NCBI RefSeq assembly: GCF_015679265.1
Contig: NZ_CP064942.1
Span: forward strand, 4,010,001-4,074,000
Direction: 5' to 3'
Length of the DNA stretch: 64,000 nucleotides
DNA from: Pontivivens ytuae
Lineage (GTDB): Bacteria; Pseudomonadota; Alphaproteobacteria; Rhodobacterales; Rhodobacteraceae
The notes beneath the pieces are model-generated. The model worked only from the letters and a program-made list of their open reading frames with translations, had not been told where the DNA came from and made no database searches. Both the position numbers and the translations under genes were made by a program. Below, in pieces: positions 28,403 to 38,870 of the stretch; position 1 is the stretch's first letter, and the number at the start of each line of letters is the position of its first letter.

Positions 28403-30210
28403 AGTTCGACCACCTCTCCCGCCCTGCCGAGATCTTCGCCTTATACGCGCTCGCCCATGGCCCCATCATAGCTCTGATCGCCTACCAGCTCGATCGATCC
28501 GTGCTCGTGACGCTCGCGATCTCGGCCGGTCTCGCCATGCCGGCGCTGATCGCGGCGCGACTGGGGATGAAGCATGCGGCGCTGCCGGTCGGCCTCGCGC
28601 TGATCGGTCAGGCGGCGCTGCTGAACGGGGTGCTCATGGGGCATCCGTGGCAGCTCGACACCCACATGTACTACTTCGTCATGCTGGCGATCATCGGGAT
28701 GCTCGACGACGTCCGCACCGTCGTCATCGCCGGGCTCGCAGTGATCCTCCATCATCTCGGGCTGAACTACGTCCTGCCAGAACTGGTCTATCCCGGCGGC
28801 ACGGATGTGAGCCGCGTGTTGATGCACGGCGGTATCGTCGCGCTGGAATGTGCCGCGCTGATCGCCGGGATCCGACGGCGCCAGTTGCTGTCGAGATCGA
28901 CGGCCCAGGCGCGGGAGGAAGCCGAGGAACAGGCCCAGGCGGCAGAGGCGGCGCGCCAGGATGTCGAGCAGCATGCCGTGGAAGCGCGTGCAGCCAGGAC
29001 GAACGCGCTTGCCCAGGTCGATGCGGCCTTTGCCGGCGTGATCGAAAGCGGGCTGTCGGGCGACTTCTCGGGCCGGATCTCCACCGGCTACGAGGATGAG
29101 GTGCTCAACCGTCTGGCGGAGCGTCTCAACCACCTCTTCGCCCGGCTCGAGGAGAGCCTGTCCGCCGTCGACGCCCAGTTTGCGGCCCTCGCCGAAGGAC
29201 ATCTCGACCGCCGCATGGAGATCGTTGCCGCGGGTCGGTTCGAGGAAATCCGCGACAACGCCAACCTCGCCTCCAGTTCCTTGGCCGCCCTCGTGACAGA
29301 TGCGGGCCGCGCCGTGACCGCAACCCGAGCGACAGTGAAACGCGTCGTCGCTGACAGCAGCGAGGTCTCCGATCGCGCCGCGCAACAGGCTGCCGCGATT
29401 GAGCAGACGGCCACGACGGCGCAGCAGTTCACCCAGTCGCTCGAAGCGGGTCAGGCCCTCCTCGGCGAGGTCCATGATCGCGCAGGCGCCCTCTCGGAAC
29501 ACGCCATGAGCGGTGCAAAAATCACGGCCGAAGCAGTCGCCGCCGTTGGCCGCATCGCCGAAGGCTCCGTGGAGATGCGCGAGATCCTCGACGTCATCGA
29601 CGCCATCGCCTTCCAGACCAACCTGTTGGCGCTGAACGCAGCGGTCGAGGCTGCGCGCGCCGGCGAGGCAGGAAAGGGCTTCGCCGTCGTGGCCGCCGAG
29701 GTCCGCAGCCTCGCACAGCGCAGCGCCTCCGCCGCCAGCGACATCTCCAAGCTGATCGAGGACAGCAACAGCAACATCGACCGGGGCGTCGAAATGGTTG
29801 AGCGCGCCGGCTCCATGTTGACCGAGATTACCCGCCAGATCGAACTGGTGGCCGGTCAGGTCCAGAACGTCGCCCGCACCGGTCAGGAGCAAGCGACCGG
29901 TCTGCGTGAAATCGACGCCGCGATCACGGCGATGGAGGCAGGCGTCCAGTCCACCGCCAGCGTCGCCGACCGCACGGCCCGCGCCATGGGCGAGCTTGCC
30001 GAAGAAATCGAGACGGTGGAAGCCCGCATGGCGAGCTTCTCGACGGCCCCAGCGCCAACGGACGGTGCCGAGGAGGAGACTTCGACGCCAGACATTACGG
30101 ACGCGGGCAACTCACGCCAAGCTGCCGACGAAGAGCCTGCAGCCGAAGCACGCCGCATTCGCTGGACCTCCGGCAACCTCGCGATGGAAGAAGACTGGTC
30201 GGAGTTCTAA
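28399..30210 (+). CDS. methyl-accepting chemotaxis protein with multi-pass N-terminal sensor
   Basis: The 603-residue protein begins with several hydrophobic helices (residues 12-158) with no large periplasmic domain. A coiled region with HAMP-like character follows (about 205-300), then the MCP signalling hairpin. Its tip contains [20 protein letters not shown], the CheA/CheW-binding region. The protein ends with DWSEF, matching the x-W-x-x-F tail that docks CheR/CheB in Tar/Tsr. It probably senses membrane state or a hydrophobic signal and methylation adaptation is likely. The coupled small gene upstream may be a partner. Confidence 0.88.
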   Translation: MKFDHLSRPAEIFALYALAHGPIIALIAYQLDRSVLVTLAISAGLAMPALIAARLGMKHAALPVGLALIGQAALLNGVLMGHPWQLDTHMYYFVMLAIIGMLDDVRTVVIAGLAVILHHLGLNYVLPELVYPGGTDVSRVLMHGGIVALECAALIAGIRRRQLLSRSTAQAREEAEEQAQAAEAARQDVEQHAVEARAARTNALAQVDAAFAGVIESGLSGDFSGRISTGYEDEVLNRLAERLNHLFARLEESLSAVDAQFAALAEGHLDRRMEIVAAGRFEEIRDNANLASSSLAALVTDAGRAVTATRATVKRVVADSSEVSDRAAQQAAAIEQTATTAQQFTQSLEAGQALLGEVHDRAGALSEHAMSGAKITAEAVAAVGRIAEGSVEMREILDVIDAIAFQTNLLALNAAVEAARAGEAGKGFAVVAAEVRSLAQRSASAASDISKLIEDSNSNIDRGVEMVERAGSMLTEITRQIELVAGQVQNVARTGQEQATGLREIDAAITAMEAGVQSTASVADRTARAMGELAEEIETVEARMASFSTAPAPTDGAEEETSTPDITDAGNSRQAADEEPAAEARRIRWTSGNLAMEEDWSEF

Positions 30211-30216
30211 CGCTGC

Positions 30217-31434
30217 TCAGCGACGGTTTCGCGCCGCGAGCAGTTTGAGGCGCAGCGCGTTGATCCGGATGAAGCCCTCGGCATCCTTCTGATCATAGGC
30301 GCCGGCATCCTCCTCGAAGGTGACATGCTGCTCGGAGTAGAGCGTATCGTCCGACCAGCGCCCCACGCAGCGCGCGCTGCCCTTGTAGAGCTTCAGCAGC
30401 GCGGTTCCGTTCACGCGGGCCTGGCTGTGGTCGATCGCGGCCTGCAGCATCTCGCGCTCCGGGCTGAACCAGTAACCGTTGTAGATGAGCTCCGCATAGC
30501 GCGGCATCAGCTCATCCTTGAGATGGGCCGCACCCTTATCGAGCGTGATCGACTCGATGCCGCGATGCGCTTCGAGAAGCAGCGTGCCGCCCGGCGTCTC
30601 GTAGATCCCGCGCGACTTCATCCCGACATAGCGCCCCTCGACGAGATCGAGACGTCCGCAGCCATGTTTCCCGCCAAGCTCGTTGAGGCGGGTGAGCAGC
30701 GTCGCCGGCGACAACTGCTCACCGTTCAGGGCAACGGCGTCGCCCTTTTCGAACGTGATTTCGATATGCTCCGGCGTGTCCGGCGCATCCTCGGGATGGA
30801 CGGTGCGCTGGTAGACGTAGTCCGGCGCGGGCTCGGCCGGATCCTCGAGCACCTTGCCTTCCGAGGAGGTGTGCAGCAGGTTCGCGTCGACCGAGAACGG
30901 CGCCTCGCCCCGCTTGTCCTTCGCGATCGGGATCTGGTGCGCCTCCGCGAACTCCAGCAGCCGGGTCCGGGAGGTCAGGTCCCACTCCCGCCACGGCGCG
31001 ATCACCTTGATGTCGGGATTCAGCGCATAGGCCGACAGCTCGAAACGCACCTGATCGTTGCCCTTGCCGGTCGCGCCGTGGGCCACTGCATCAGCACCGG
31101 TCTCGGCCGCGATCTCCACCAACCGCTTGGAGATCAGCGGACGCGCGATGGACGTCCCGAGCAGGTAGAGCCCCTCATACACCGCGTTAGCGCGGAACAT
31201 AGGGAAGACGAAGTCGCGCACGAACTCCTCGCGCACATCCTCGATGTAGATGTTTTCCGGCTTGATCCCGAGCAGTTCGGCCTTGGCGCGCGCGGGCTCA
31301 AGCTCCTCCCCCTGGCCCAGATCGGCAGTGAAGGTCACGACCTCGCAGCCGTACTCGGTCTGCAGCCACTTGAGAATGATCGAGGTATCGAGCCCGCCCG
31401 AATAGGCGAGGACGACTTTCTTCGGTGCGCCCAT
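30217..31434 (-). CDS. argG: argininosuccinate synthase
   Basis: ArgG condenses citrulline and aspartate with ATP cleavage in arginine synthesis. The 405-residue protein has the PP-loop [18 protein letters not shown] at the N-terminus, YSGGLDTS being the ATP-binding signature, and the conserved [10 protein letters not shown] segment. Its length matches the family. It is convergent with the chemoreceptor gene (6 bp between stops). Confidence 0.97.
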   Translation of the reverse strand: MGAPKKVVLAYSGGLDTSIILKWLQTEYGCEVVTFTADLGQGEELEPARAKAELLGIKPENIYIEDVREEFVRDFVFPMFRANAVYEGLYLLGTSIARPLISKRLVEIAAETGADAVAHGATGKGNDQVRFELSAYALNPDIKVIAPWREWDLTSRTRLLEFAEAHQIPIAKDKRGEAPFSVDANLLHTSSEGKVLEDPAEPAPDYVYQRTVHPEDAPDTPEHIEITFEKGDAVALNGEQLSPATLLTRLNELGGKHGCGRLDLVEGRYVGMKSRGIYETPGGTLLLEAHRGIESITLDKGAAHLKDELMPRYAELIYNGYWFSPEREMLQAAIDHSQARVNGTALLKLYKGSARCVGRWSDDTLYSEQHVTFEEDAGAYDQKDAEGFIRINALRLKLLAARNRR

Positions 31435-31483
31435 GGGGAAGTCTCCGCGTCAGATATCGGCCCCGCCTAGCCGATCGCCCGGA

Positions 31484-31654
31484 TCAGTTCAAGCGAGCGT
31501 CCGGCTTCTCGGACGGACCGGTCCGGCGACAGCGCTCGGAGCAGTAGCGGACGTTCTCCCAATCGCGGGCCCACTTCTTGCGCCACGTGAAGGGGCGGCC
31601 GCAGGCGAGGCAGGTCTTCGTCGGGAGGTCGGCCTTGCGCCGCATTCGCGCCAT
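31484..31654 (-). CDS. DUF2256 zinc-ribbon-like protein, 56 residues
   Basis: The small reading frame encodes [20 protein letters not shown], followed by YCSERCRR, the signature of DUF2256. Two C-x-x-C pairs (CLAC and CSERC-type) likely bind one zinc ion. The second half is basic. Its Shine-Dalgarno sequence is weak. The function of the family is not known. It lies 50 bp upstream of argG on the same strand and could be co-transcribed. Confidence 0.85.
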   Translation of the reverse strand: MARMRRKADLPTKTCLACGRPFTWRKKWARDWENVRYCSERCRRTGPSEKPDARLN

Positions 31655-31777
31655 GGGAGATCAACCTGTCGTTGAGAATCGAAACGTAGCGAAACAACGG
31701 CCTGGACCCATCCGGAGCGGGCCGCATGCATGTCTGCTCCTATGCAAAACCACAGACAAACGGCACAGAACAGAATA

Positions 31778-31802
31778 AGGGGCGACCACAAGGATCGCCC
31801 CT
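31778..31802. terminator. secondary hairpin in hisC-DUF2256 gap
   Basis: AGGGGCGA and TCGCCCCT form a perfect 8-bp stem with a 9-base loop. It lies downstream of the T-tract terminator of hisC on the minus strand and may act as a back-up terminator. The T content after it is low. The 273-bp gap holding it (31655-31927) is clearly poorer in GC than the neighbouring genes and contains no gene I can support. Confidence 0.45.
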
Positions 31803-31820
31803 AAAAATCTGAAAATAAAC

Positions 31821-31851
31821 AAAAAATAGCCTTTGGCCAGATCAGGCCAAA
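31821..31851 (-). terminator. rho-independent terminator of hisC-like gene
   Basis: On the minus strand, TTTGGCC and GGCCAAA form a perfect 7-bp stem with a 6-base loop, followed after GGCTA by a run of six T. It lies 77 bp beyond the hisC-like stop, which is the expected arrangement for an intrinsic terminator. Confidence 0.7.
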
Positions 31852-31927
31852 TTGCACTTTCTTTTAATATCTTCAAATTGAGCGGCATTGGTTAATGAGA
31901 TATTGATGGAGCGAGTGAAGTTCGGCT

Positions 31928-33034
31928 CTAATTATTAATGGTTGTGGCTATTTTCGGAAGTTCTACTTCGAGTAGATCAAGTTCTTGTTTTCGTCCAACC
32001 GAGACGCGAATACATCGGTTTTGCGGCGCCACGAACGGCATCCGCACGAAGATCCCGGCCGCTCCAAGCGATTCGAGGCACCCGCGCGCGCGCTCCACAT
32101 CCGCCCCGCAGTCGATGGTCACGAAGTTCGTGGCCGATGGCAGCGGCGTCAGCCCCATCGCCTCCGCCATACCGGCGATCCGGGTGCGCGCCGCCGACGT
32201 CTCCGCCACCACATGGGCGAGCCAGTCATGGTCCAACAGCGCCGCCAAAGCGGCCGCCTGCCCCACCCGGTTCACCCCGAAATGGTTGCGGACCTTGTCG
32301 AAGGACCGGACCAGCGCTTCCTCCGCCACTGCATAGCCCACGCGCAGTCCGGCGAGCCCGTAGGCCTTGGAGAAGGTCCGCATGCGCACGACCCGGGGAT
32401 GCATCACGTCGATCGGCGGCAGGGTGCCGGACGGCGCGAACTCACCATAGGCCTCATCGAGGCAGAGCACGCAGCCATCCGGCAGCGCGTCGATCATGCG
32501 CTGAACCGTGGCCGCCGTGTGCCAGGAGCCCATCGGATTGTCGGGGTTGGCGAAGTAGATGAGCTTCGCGTCGACCTCGGCGGCCTTCGCGATCAGCGCC
32601 TCCGGATCCTCGGCATCGTCACGATAGGGCACGGTGTGGAGCACGCCGCCGAAGCCTGTCACATGGTAGTTGAACGTCGGATAGGCGCCGAGCGAAGTGA
32701 CGACGGCATCGCCGGGTGCGACAAGCAGGCGCACCAGGTAACCGAGCAGGCCGTCGATCCCCTCCCCCACGACCACGTTGCCCGGCGCCACGCCGAGGTG
32801 ATCGGCGAGCGCGTGGCGCAGGTCGTGGTTCTCGGGATCGCCGTACATCCAGCCGTCGGCAGCGGCGCGGGCCATGGCCTCGACCGCGCGCGGCGACGGG
32901 CCGAAGATGCTCTCATTGGCGCCGAGCCGGGCGGAGAAGGCGCGGCCGCGCGCGCGCTCCTGCGCTTCGGGGCCGACGAAGGGAACGGTGGCGGGAAGCC
33001 CCGCCGCCAGTTCGGTGTAACGGGGTCCGGTCAT
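31928..33034 (-). CDS. HisC-like class I/II PLP aminotransferase
   Basis: The 368-residue protein resembles histidinol-phosphate aminotransferase. It has LGANESIFGPSP at the N-terminus, YFANPDNPMGSW, DEAYGEFA, and FSKAYGLAGLRVGY holding the PLP lysine. No his genes lie nearby, so it may serve another amino acid, such as an aromatic one. The last codons and the 3' flank are AT-rich compared with the rest. A small membrane protein gene and valS precede it on the same strand. Confidence 0.83.
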   Translation of the reverse strand: MTGPRYTELAAGLPATVPFVGPEAQERARGRAFSARLGANESIFGPSPRAVEAMARAAADGWMYGDPENHDLRHALADHLGVAPGNVVVGEGIDGLLGYLVRLLVAPGDAVVTSLGAYPTFNYHVTGFGGVLHTVPYRDDAEDPEALIAKAAEVDAKLIYFANPDNPMGSWHTAATVQRMIDALPDGCVLCLDEAYGEFAPSGTLPPIDVMHPRVVRMRTFSKAYGLAGLRVGYAVAEEALVRSFDKVRNHFGVNRVGQAAALAALLDHDWLAHVVAETSAARTRIAGMAEAMGLTPLPSATNFVTIDCGADVERARGCLESLGAAGIFVRMPFVAPQNRCIRVSVGRKQELDLLEVELPKIATTINN

Positions 33035-33043
33035 GGTGCTCCC

Positions 33044-33256
33044 TCAGCTTCGGATGGCGAAAAAGAAGGCGGCAAGCGCCAGGACCGTGATGATGAGCCC
33101 AGCCACGAGGTTGAGGCCGGATTCCACGAGCCCGGTGACGAAGCCGCCGACGGCGCCGCCGGGATCGAGCTCGGCCGGCGGCAGCACGAGGTTGAAGGCG
33201 AGGAAGAACAGCCCGCCCGCGATCGCCAGCCAGATCAGCCGGAAGATCAGCTTCAT
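33044..33256 (-). CDS. small membrane protein, 70 residues
   Basis: The product has two predicted hydrophobic helices (residues 3-24 and 45-68) separated by a short polar stretch ending in GAVGGFVTG. Its ATG overlaps the valS stop as ATGA, so it is translated with valS. No known family was recognised. It is present on the same strand 9 bp before the HisC-like gene. Confidence 0.7.
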   Translation of the reverse strand: MKLIFRLIWLAIAGGLFFLAFNLVLPPAELDPGGAVGGFVTGLVESGLNLVAGLIITVLALAAFFFAIRS

Positions 33257-36200
33257 GCCAGCGCCCTCACCCGCTCCTGCGCGGCACGGAGCTTCGTGGC
33301 TTCCGCTTCGGCGGCGGTCAGGCGCTCGCGCTGCTCGGCCACGACCTCTTCGGGGGCCTTGGCGAGGAACTTCTCGTTGGCGAGCTTGGCGCTGAGCCCC
33401 TTCATCTCCTTGTCGAGCTTGCCGAGCGCCTTGTCGAGGCGGACGGCCTCGGCCTGCACGTCGACGAGGCCCGCGAGCGGCAGGCAGATCGTGGCGCCGG
33501 GCACGCCGAGGGTCACCGCGCCGTTCGGGACGACATCGGCGTAGTCCACGCCCTCGACCCGGGCGAGCCGTTCGATCAGCGCGCGGTTGTCCTCGAACCG
33601 CTGGCGCGTGGTGGCGTCGGCGCTGACTAGAACGAGACCGGTCTTGGCTCCGCCCGCCACGTTCATCTCGGAACGGACGGAACGGATCTCCTCGATCAGG
33701 GCACGGACCCAGCCGATCTCTGCCTCCGCGTCGGCGTCGACCAGTTCCGCGCCGTAGTCGGGCCAGTCGGTGACGACGAGCATGGCGTCGCGCCGCGCCG
33801 TCTGCTCCCACAGCGCCTCGGTGATGAAGGGCATGAAGGGGTGGAGCAGCTTGAGGCACTGGTCGAGCGCCCAACCCATGGTCGCACGCGTCTCCTCGGC
33901 CTGATCCCCGGCGAGGAGCGGCTTCGCGAACTCCAAGTACCAGTCGCAGACCGTGCCCCAGACATGGGCGTAGAGCGCGTTCGCGGCATCGTTGAAGCGG
34001 TAGGCGGCGAGGCTCGCATCGACGCTCTCGCGCACCCGCGCGGTCTCCGCGATGATCCAGCGGTTCACCTTGGCCTGCGGGTCCGGACGAGCGCCGTGGA
34101 CGGCCTCGTTCATCTCGGCGAAGCGGACGGCGTTCCAGAGCTTGGTGCCGAAATTCCGATATCCCTCAACCCGTTGGGAGGAGAGCTTCAGGTCGCGCCC
34201 CATCGCCGCCATCGAGCTCAGCGTGAAGCGCACTGCGTCCGCGCCGTACTGGTCGATCAGGTCGAGCGGGTCGATGATGTTGCCTTTCGACTTCGACATC
34301 TTCTGCCCCTTCTCGTCGCGGACGAGGGCGTGGACATAGACGGTGTGGAACGGCGCGCGGCCGTCCATCTCCTTTTGCATCATCATCATCCGGGCGACCC
34401 AGAAGAAGATGATGTCGAAGCCGGTGACGAGCACCGAGGTCGGGTAGTATCTTTCCAGTTCCGGCGTCTGCTCCGGCCAGCCGAGGGTGCCCATCGGCCA
34501 GAGGCCGGAGGAGAACCAGGTGTCGAGGACGTCGGGGTCGCGATAAATCGGAAGTGGCGGAAGCTCCTCGCCCGCTTCGTGCGCGTAGAATGCGACAAGA
34601 GCCGCATCGAACGCATCCTTGTCGTCGAACGCCGCGATCTGGAAGTCGCCATAGTAGGCCTTGGCAGCCTCGAGCGCCTGCTGCTCCTCAATGGCACAGA
34701 AGGCCTGAGGCTCGCTGTCGAGTATGACCTTCGTGATTGGACCTTCCCAGTCATGCTGTGGGGTCGTCTCCACTTGCAGGGATATACCGCCGGTCGACCC
34801 CTTTTGGGCAAGCTTCGGCCCATACCAAACCGGGATCCGGTGCCCCCACCAGAGCTGGCGGGAGATGCACCAGGGCTCGATGTTCTCCATCCAGTGGAAA
34901 TAGACCTTCTCGTCGCGCTCGGGCAGGATCTTCGTCTCGCCGGAGCGAACGGCCTCCATGGCCGGGCCGGCGAGCTTGGCCGCGTCCACGAACCACTGGT
35001 CGGTCAGCATCGGTTCGATCACCACGCCGGAGCGGTCGCCGAAGGGCTGCATGATCTTCTTGTTCTCGACGAAAGGCACTTTCCGAGGGGGTGCGCCCGC
35101 GGTGTCCTCCTGATCGCCGCTGGCCGGTTCCGCCGGAACCTCGACCATCACGGCGAGGCCCTCGTTCGTGATGTCCGCCACGATCCGCTTGCGCGCGTCG
35201 AACCGGTCGAGGCCGCGGTATTGCTCGGGCACCAGGTTCACCTGGTCGACCTCGGCCTCGCTGGCCTCGGCACCCTCGCGCAGCGCCTTCGCCTTCTCGG
35301 CCGCCTCCTCGTAGGAGAGGCCGTCGGAGCGCATGGCGCCTTTCGTGTCCATGAGGCGGTAGAGGGGGATTCCGTTGCGCTTGGCGACGCCGTAGTCGTT
35401 GAAATCGTGGGCGCCGGTGATCTTCACCGCGCCGGAGCCGAAATCCCGGTCCGGGTACTCGTCGGTGATGATCGGGATCAGGCGGCGATGCTCCTTCGGC
35501 CCCACCGGGATCTCGCAGAGCTGGCCGACGATGGGCGCGTAGCGCTCATCCGAGGGGTGCACCGCGACCGCGCCGTCGCCCAGCATCGTCTCGGGCCGGG
35601 TCGTCGCGATGGAGATGTAGTCGCGGGTTTCGCGCAGGGTGACGTTGCCGTCCGCGTCCTTCTCCACGTACTCGTAGGTCGCACCATTCGCGAGCGGGTA
35701 CTTGAAGTGCCACATGTGGCCGTCGACCTCGCGGTTCTCCACCTCGAGGTCCGAGATCGCCGTCTCGAAATGCGGGTCCCAGTTCACGAGGCGCTTGCCG
35801 CGGTAGATCAGCCCGCGCTCGTACATCTCGACGAAGGTTTTCAGGACCGCGCGGTGGAAATCGGGCGAGTTCTCGTGGCCCACGCGCGTATCGCCCGGCG
35901 CGCCGGCCATGGTGAAGGCGTTGCGCTCCCAGTCGCAGGAGGCGCCGAGGCGCTTCAACTGCTCGATGATGGTGCCGCCGGATTTCTCCTTCTGCTTCCA
36001 GACGAGGTCGATAAACTCCTCGCGCGGCATGTCGGTGCGTCGGCGGTTGGATTTCGCGAGCTCGCGCTCGACGACCATCTGCGTCGCGATGCCCGCATGG
36101 TCCTGGCCCGGTTGCCAGAGCGTGTCGAAGCCGCGCATCCGGTGCCAGCGGACGAGGATGTCCTGCAACGTGTTGTTGAACGCATGGCCCATGTGGAGCG

Positions 36201-36351
36201 AGCCGGTGACGTTCGGCGGCGGGATCATGACGCAGAAGCTCTCGGCCCCCGGCTTCGCGTTGGCCCCTGCGCGGAAGGCGCCCGTCGCCTCCCAGGCCGC
36301 GGCAATGGCGGTCTCGCTGGCGGCTGCGTCGAAGGTCTTGTCCATGGCCAT
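33253..36351 (-). CDS. valS: valyl-tRNA synthetase
   Basis: ValS charges tRNA-Val. The 1032-residue class I synthetase shows [13 protein letters not shown] (HIGH motif), [12 protein letters not shown] (KMSKS motif), an editing insertion between them, an anticodon-binding domain and a C-terminal coiled coil. The length is somewhat above the usual 880-950 because of insertions in the catalytic/editing core. ATG at 36351 was chosen; an in-frame ATG six bases later is possible. It follows the popZ-like gene. Confidence 0.97.
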   Translation of the reverse strand: MAMDKTFDAAASETAIAAAWEATGAFRAGANAKPGAESFCVMIPPPNVTGSLHMGHAFNNTLQDILVRWHRMRGFDTLWQPGQDHAGIATQMVVERELAKSNRRRTDMPREEFIDLVWKQKEKSGGTIIEQLKRLGASCDWERNAFTMAGAPGDTRVGHENSPDFHRAVLKTFVEMYERGLIYRGKRLVNWDPHFETAISDLEVENREVDGHMWHFKYPLANGATYEYVEKDADGNVTLRETRDYISIATTRPETMLGDGAVAVHPSDERYAPIVGQLCEIPVGPKEHRRLIPIITDEYPDRDFGSGAVKITGAHDFNDYGVAKRNGIPLYRLMDTKGAMRSDGLSYEEAAEKAKALREGAEASEAEVDQVNLVPEQYRGLDRFDARKRIVADITNEGLAVMVEVPAEPASGDQEDTAGAPPRKVPFVENKKIMQPFGDRSGVVIEPMLTDQWFVDAAKLAGPAMEAVRSGETKILPERDEKVYFHWMENIEPWCISRQLWWGHRIPVWYGPKLAQKGSTGGISLQVETTPQHDWEGPITKVILDSEPQAFCAIEEQQALEAAKAYYGDFQIAAFDDKDAFDAALVAFYAHEAGEELPPLPIYRDPDVLDTWFSSGLWPMGTLGWPEQTPELERYYPTSVLVTGFDIIFFWVARMMMMQKEMDGRAPFHTVYVHALVRDEKGQKMSKSKGNIIDPLDLIDQYGADAVRFTLSSMAAMGRDLKLSSQRVEGYRNFGTKLWNAVRFAEMNEAVHGARPDPQAKVNRWIIAETARVRESVDASLAAYRFNDAANALYAHVWGTVCDWYLEFAKPLLAGDQAEETRATMGWALDQCLKLLHPFMPFITEALWEQTARRDAMLVVTDWPDYGAELVDADAEAEIGWVRALIEEIRSVRSEMNVAGGAKTGLVLVSADATTRQRFEDNRALIERLARVEGVDYADVVPNGAVTLGVPGATICLPLAGLVDVQAEAVRLDKALGKLDKEMKGLSAKLANEKFLAKAPEEVVAEQRERLTAAEAEATKLRAAQERVRALA

Positions 36352-36361
36352 GCGTCTACGT

Positions 36362-36384
36362 CCTCATCCGGTCTTCGGATGAGG
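36362..36384. promoter_or_regulatory. hairpin in popZ-like to valS gap
   Basis: CCTCATCCG and CGGATGAGG form a perfect 9-bp stem with a 5-base loop, 11 bases upstream of the valS ATG. No T-tract follows. It could be an attenuation or processing element for the valS leader. Confidence 0.45.
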
Positions 36385-36417
36385 TTCCTAACGTGGCTCA
36401 GGCCGGAGGGGAAGGCG

Positions 36418-37371
36418 TCAGTTCAGCCCGCGTTCCTTGAAGGCGCGGATGATGTCCTTGCGGACGGCCTTGCGAACGCCGCGGGAGAACTGGGCGCCCA
36501 TCTCGCCCTGCAGCTCCTCGATCAGGATCTCGCGGACGAGGGCGCGCAGGTCGGGCTCGTTCGAGGAGGCGTGGCCCTGCTCGCCCATCGCCTCGCGCAC
36601 CATGCCGCGAATGGTCTCCCGATCCGGGAGAGCCGCGGCGGAGGCGACGGTTGCAGCGGCGGCGACGGCCGCGGACGGCTCGGTGGCCGGGGTGAAGACG
36701 CTCTCGCCCTCGGCGGGACGGGCGCTCCAGACGTCGTATTCGGCGGGGGGCGTGGTGTCCTCTTCCGCCGTGTCGTTTGAGGCGGCGGGCTCATCATCTT
36801 CGGATGCCGGCTCGTCCGTCGTGGTCTCGTCATCCGCGGCGGGATGGAGTGCGGTGACTTCGGCCGGCTCCGCCTCGGGCTCCGGCACCTCGGCATAGGG
36901 GGCGTCGGGGACCGCCTCTTCCTCGACATTCGCCGCGACGGAGCTGTCGAGGGCGATCGGGCTTTCGGAACCCGCAGGCAGCGAGGGCTCGGACGGCTCC
37001 TCCGGCTCAGGCGCCTCATCCTCCGACGCGGTCTCGCTTTCCGGTCCCCGCTCCCACGCGAAGAGCGCGTAGCCTTCGGGCGAGGAGCGCTTGGACTCCT
37101 CCTCAACTGGTGTGTCGAGCCGGAGAGGAGCTTCGTCGGCGACTGGCGTGTCGAGCCGCAGCGGCTCTTCGGCGGGCGCTTCGTCGACTACCGGACGGTC
37201 GAGCACGAGCGGAGCGACCTCGTCCGCATCCTCGACCTGCATCGTCGCCGTCAGGACGAGGGGTTCTTCGTCCGGCGCCTCGCGCTCAAGGCTCGCCCCC
37301 TCCGCAGCGACCCGCGCCCGGATGGCGGCCAAGACGTCCTCGACGCTGCGCTCCTTGCCCTCGTCCGACAT
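36418..37371 (-). CDS. popZ: PopZ-like polar organising protein (DUF2497-type), acidic
   Basis: The 317-residue protein has a short conserved N-terminal helix (SVEDVLAAIRARVAAEG, residues 9-25), a long low-complexity linker rich in Glu, Asp, Pro and Ala (about 30-260), and a C-terminal helical region ending in RKAVRKDIIRAFKERGLN. This N-helix / acidic linker / C-helix plan is that of Caulobacter PopZ, the polar scaffold that anchors the centromere and signalling proteins. The neighbours (pcm, tolC, valS) agree with the popZ locus as I recall it in Caulobacter. Direct sequence similarity is weak, so the symbol is tentative. Confidence 0.6.
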   Translation of the reverse strand: MSDEGKERSVEDVLAAIRARVAAEGASLEREAPDEEPLVLTATMQVEDADEVAPLVLDRPVVDEAPAEEPLRLDTPVADEAPLRLDTPVEEESKRSSPEGYALFAWERGPESETASEDEAPEPEEPSEPSLPAGSESPIALDSSVAANVEEEAVPDAPYAEVPEPEAEPAEVTALHPAADDETTTDEPASEDDEPAASNDTAEEDTTPPAEYDVWSARPAEGESVFTPATEPSAAVAAAATVASAAALPDRETIRGMVREAMGEQGHASSNEPDLRALVREILIEELQGEMGAQFSRGVRKAVRKDIIRAFKERGLN

Positions 37372-37381
37372 GCGCTCTCCC

Positions 37382-38794
37382 TCAGTTCCGGCCCAGGATA
37401 CGGTCGAGCACCTCGCCGCGGCTGCTGGCATAGGGCCCGTTCTCCACGGCGCGGAAGTAGGCATCCGGGTTGTACTCATCGACCGGCAGGTTCAGGTGCT
37501 CCACGGTGAGGAGACCCATGGCGGAGAGCAGCGTGTAGGCCGCCACCACCTCGTCCCGCTGTGCTGCGACCAGATCGGACTGCGCGTTCAGAAGGTCCTG
37601 CTCGGTGTCGAGCACGTCGAGCGTGGTCCGCGCGCCGAGGCGGGCTTCCTCCACAATGCCTTCGAAGGCGACGCGGGCGGCCGTGATCTCCTGCCGGGCG
37701 GACACGATGGAGGACCGGGCCACCATCAGGTTGGTCCAGGCGAAGGAGACGTTCTGACTGACGGTCCGGCCGGCATCCTGCAGCTCGGCCTGATCCTGCT
37801 CGAGGTTCGCGACGGCCTGCCGGACGGCGGAGGACAGCGCCCCGCCGCGATAGAGCGGCAGCGTCACGTTCGCACCGACCGTGGTGTCGCGGGTCGAGGA
37901 TCGCGCCCCGTCAAAAGCTCCGTCCTCGAAGCCGTTCCCGGCCGTCAGGTTGCCGTTCAGGCTGACATTCGGACGGAACGCGGCGCGCGCCTGGCGCACC
38001 CGGAATTCGGAGGCTTCGACCTGCGCGCGCAGGTTCTGAAGCGACGGCTCGTTCGCCATTGCGATGGCGATGGCGTCTTCCTCGGTCGCGGGCAGCTCGG
38101 GCGTCGGCGGCGGCGGCGCGAGGTCGCCGGGACGCACGCCGACGATGGCCTCATAGGTCTCCGCCGAGCGCTCGGCCGCACCCTCGTTGGTCACGAGGTT
38201 GGTGCGGGAGGATGCGAGACGGGCCCGCGCCTGGCTCACGTCGGTCCGGGTCACCTCGCCCACCTCGAACCGGTCGGAGGCCGCCTGGAGCTGGCGGCCG
38301 ATGACGACCACGTTGTTCTCGGCAAGCCGCACGAACTGCAGGTCGCGGCGCACGTCCATGTAGGCGGTGATGGTATCGAGCAGCAGGTTCTGCTCCGCCG
38401 TCACCAGCGCCGCACGCTGCGCGTTCACATCCGCCAGGGCGGCGTTGGTCGCGGCAGAAGTCGCACCGCCGTCGAAGATCGTCCAGTCGGCGTCGAGCTG
38501 GATCGTCTCCCGATCCGTGAAGTCGTCCCGACCGCCGAAGAAGCGGTCATTGTTGGTGCTGAGCGTCGCAGTGCCGATCGCGTCCACGTTCGGGCGCAGG
38601 CCGGCGCGGGCCTGGGGCACCTCCTCGTCCGCGGCGCGCAATGCGGCGCGCGAAATTTCCAGCGTCGGGTTGGTGTTGTAGGCGCGCACCAGTGCATCGG
38701 TCAGCGTCTCGGCCGCCACACCGCTGGACAGCATCGCCCAGACCGAAAGGGCTCCCGCAACTCGACCTGCCACTCGTCTCATGCCGCGTGCCAT
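37382..38794 (-). CDS. tolC: TolC family outer-membrane efflux protein
   Basis: The 470-residue protein has a signal peptide (cleaved near residue 28) and two outer-membrane efflux repeats starting with ETLTDALVRAYNTNPTLEIS and with heptad-rich coiled-coil helices. It forms the trimeric channel-tunnel for type I secretion and RND efflux. The ATG at 38794 follows AGGAG, while the longer frame from 38992 overlaps pcm and is rejected. It lies 10 bp before the popZ-like gene. Confidence 0.92.
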   Translation of the reverse strand: MARGMRRVAGRVAGALSVWAMLSSGVAAETLTDALVRAYNTNPTLEISRAALRAADEEVPQARAGLRPNVDAIGTATLSTNNDRFFGGRDDFTDRETIQLDADWTIFDGGATSAATNAALADVNAQRAALVTAEQNLLLDTITAYMDVRRDLQFVRLAENNVVVIGRQLQAASDRFEVGEVTRTDVSQARARLASSRTNLVTNEGAAERSAETYEAIVGVRPGDLAPPPPTPELPATEEDAIAIAMANEPSLQNLRAQVEASEFRVRQARAAFRPNVSLNGNLTAGNGFEDGAFDGARSSTRDTTVGANVTLPLYRGGALSSAVRQAVANLEQDQAELQDAGRTVSQNVSFAWTNLMVARSSIVSARQEITAARVAFEGIVEEARLGARTTLDVLDTEQDLLNAQSDLVAAQRDEVVAAYTLLSAMGLLTVEHLNLPVDEYNPDAYFRAVENGPYASSRGEVLDRILGRN

Positions 38795-38846
38795 ACCCTG
38801 CTCCTGTCTGTCGTCTTGATCCCTGACGGTGGGGGGAACCGCCACT

Positions 38847-38863
38847 TGCGTGACTGTCACGCA
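38847..38863. promoter_or_regulatory. 17-bp palindrome upstream of tolC
   Basis: TGCGTGAC-T-GTCACGCA is a perfect 8-bp inverted repeat with a single central base. It lies 53 bp before the tolC ATG and 7 bp after the pcm stop. The one-base centre favours a dimer-binding operator over an RNA hairpin. Confidence 0.5.
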
Positions 38864-38870
38864 GTTGCGC

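Noticed and set aside
33841..36780. 979-codon plus-strand frame opposite valS
   Set aside because: It is the complementary frame of valS, with no start signal and no domain. valS is certain.
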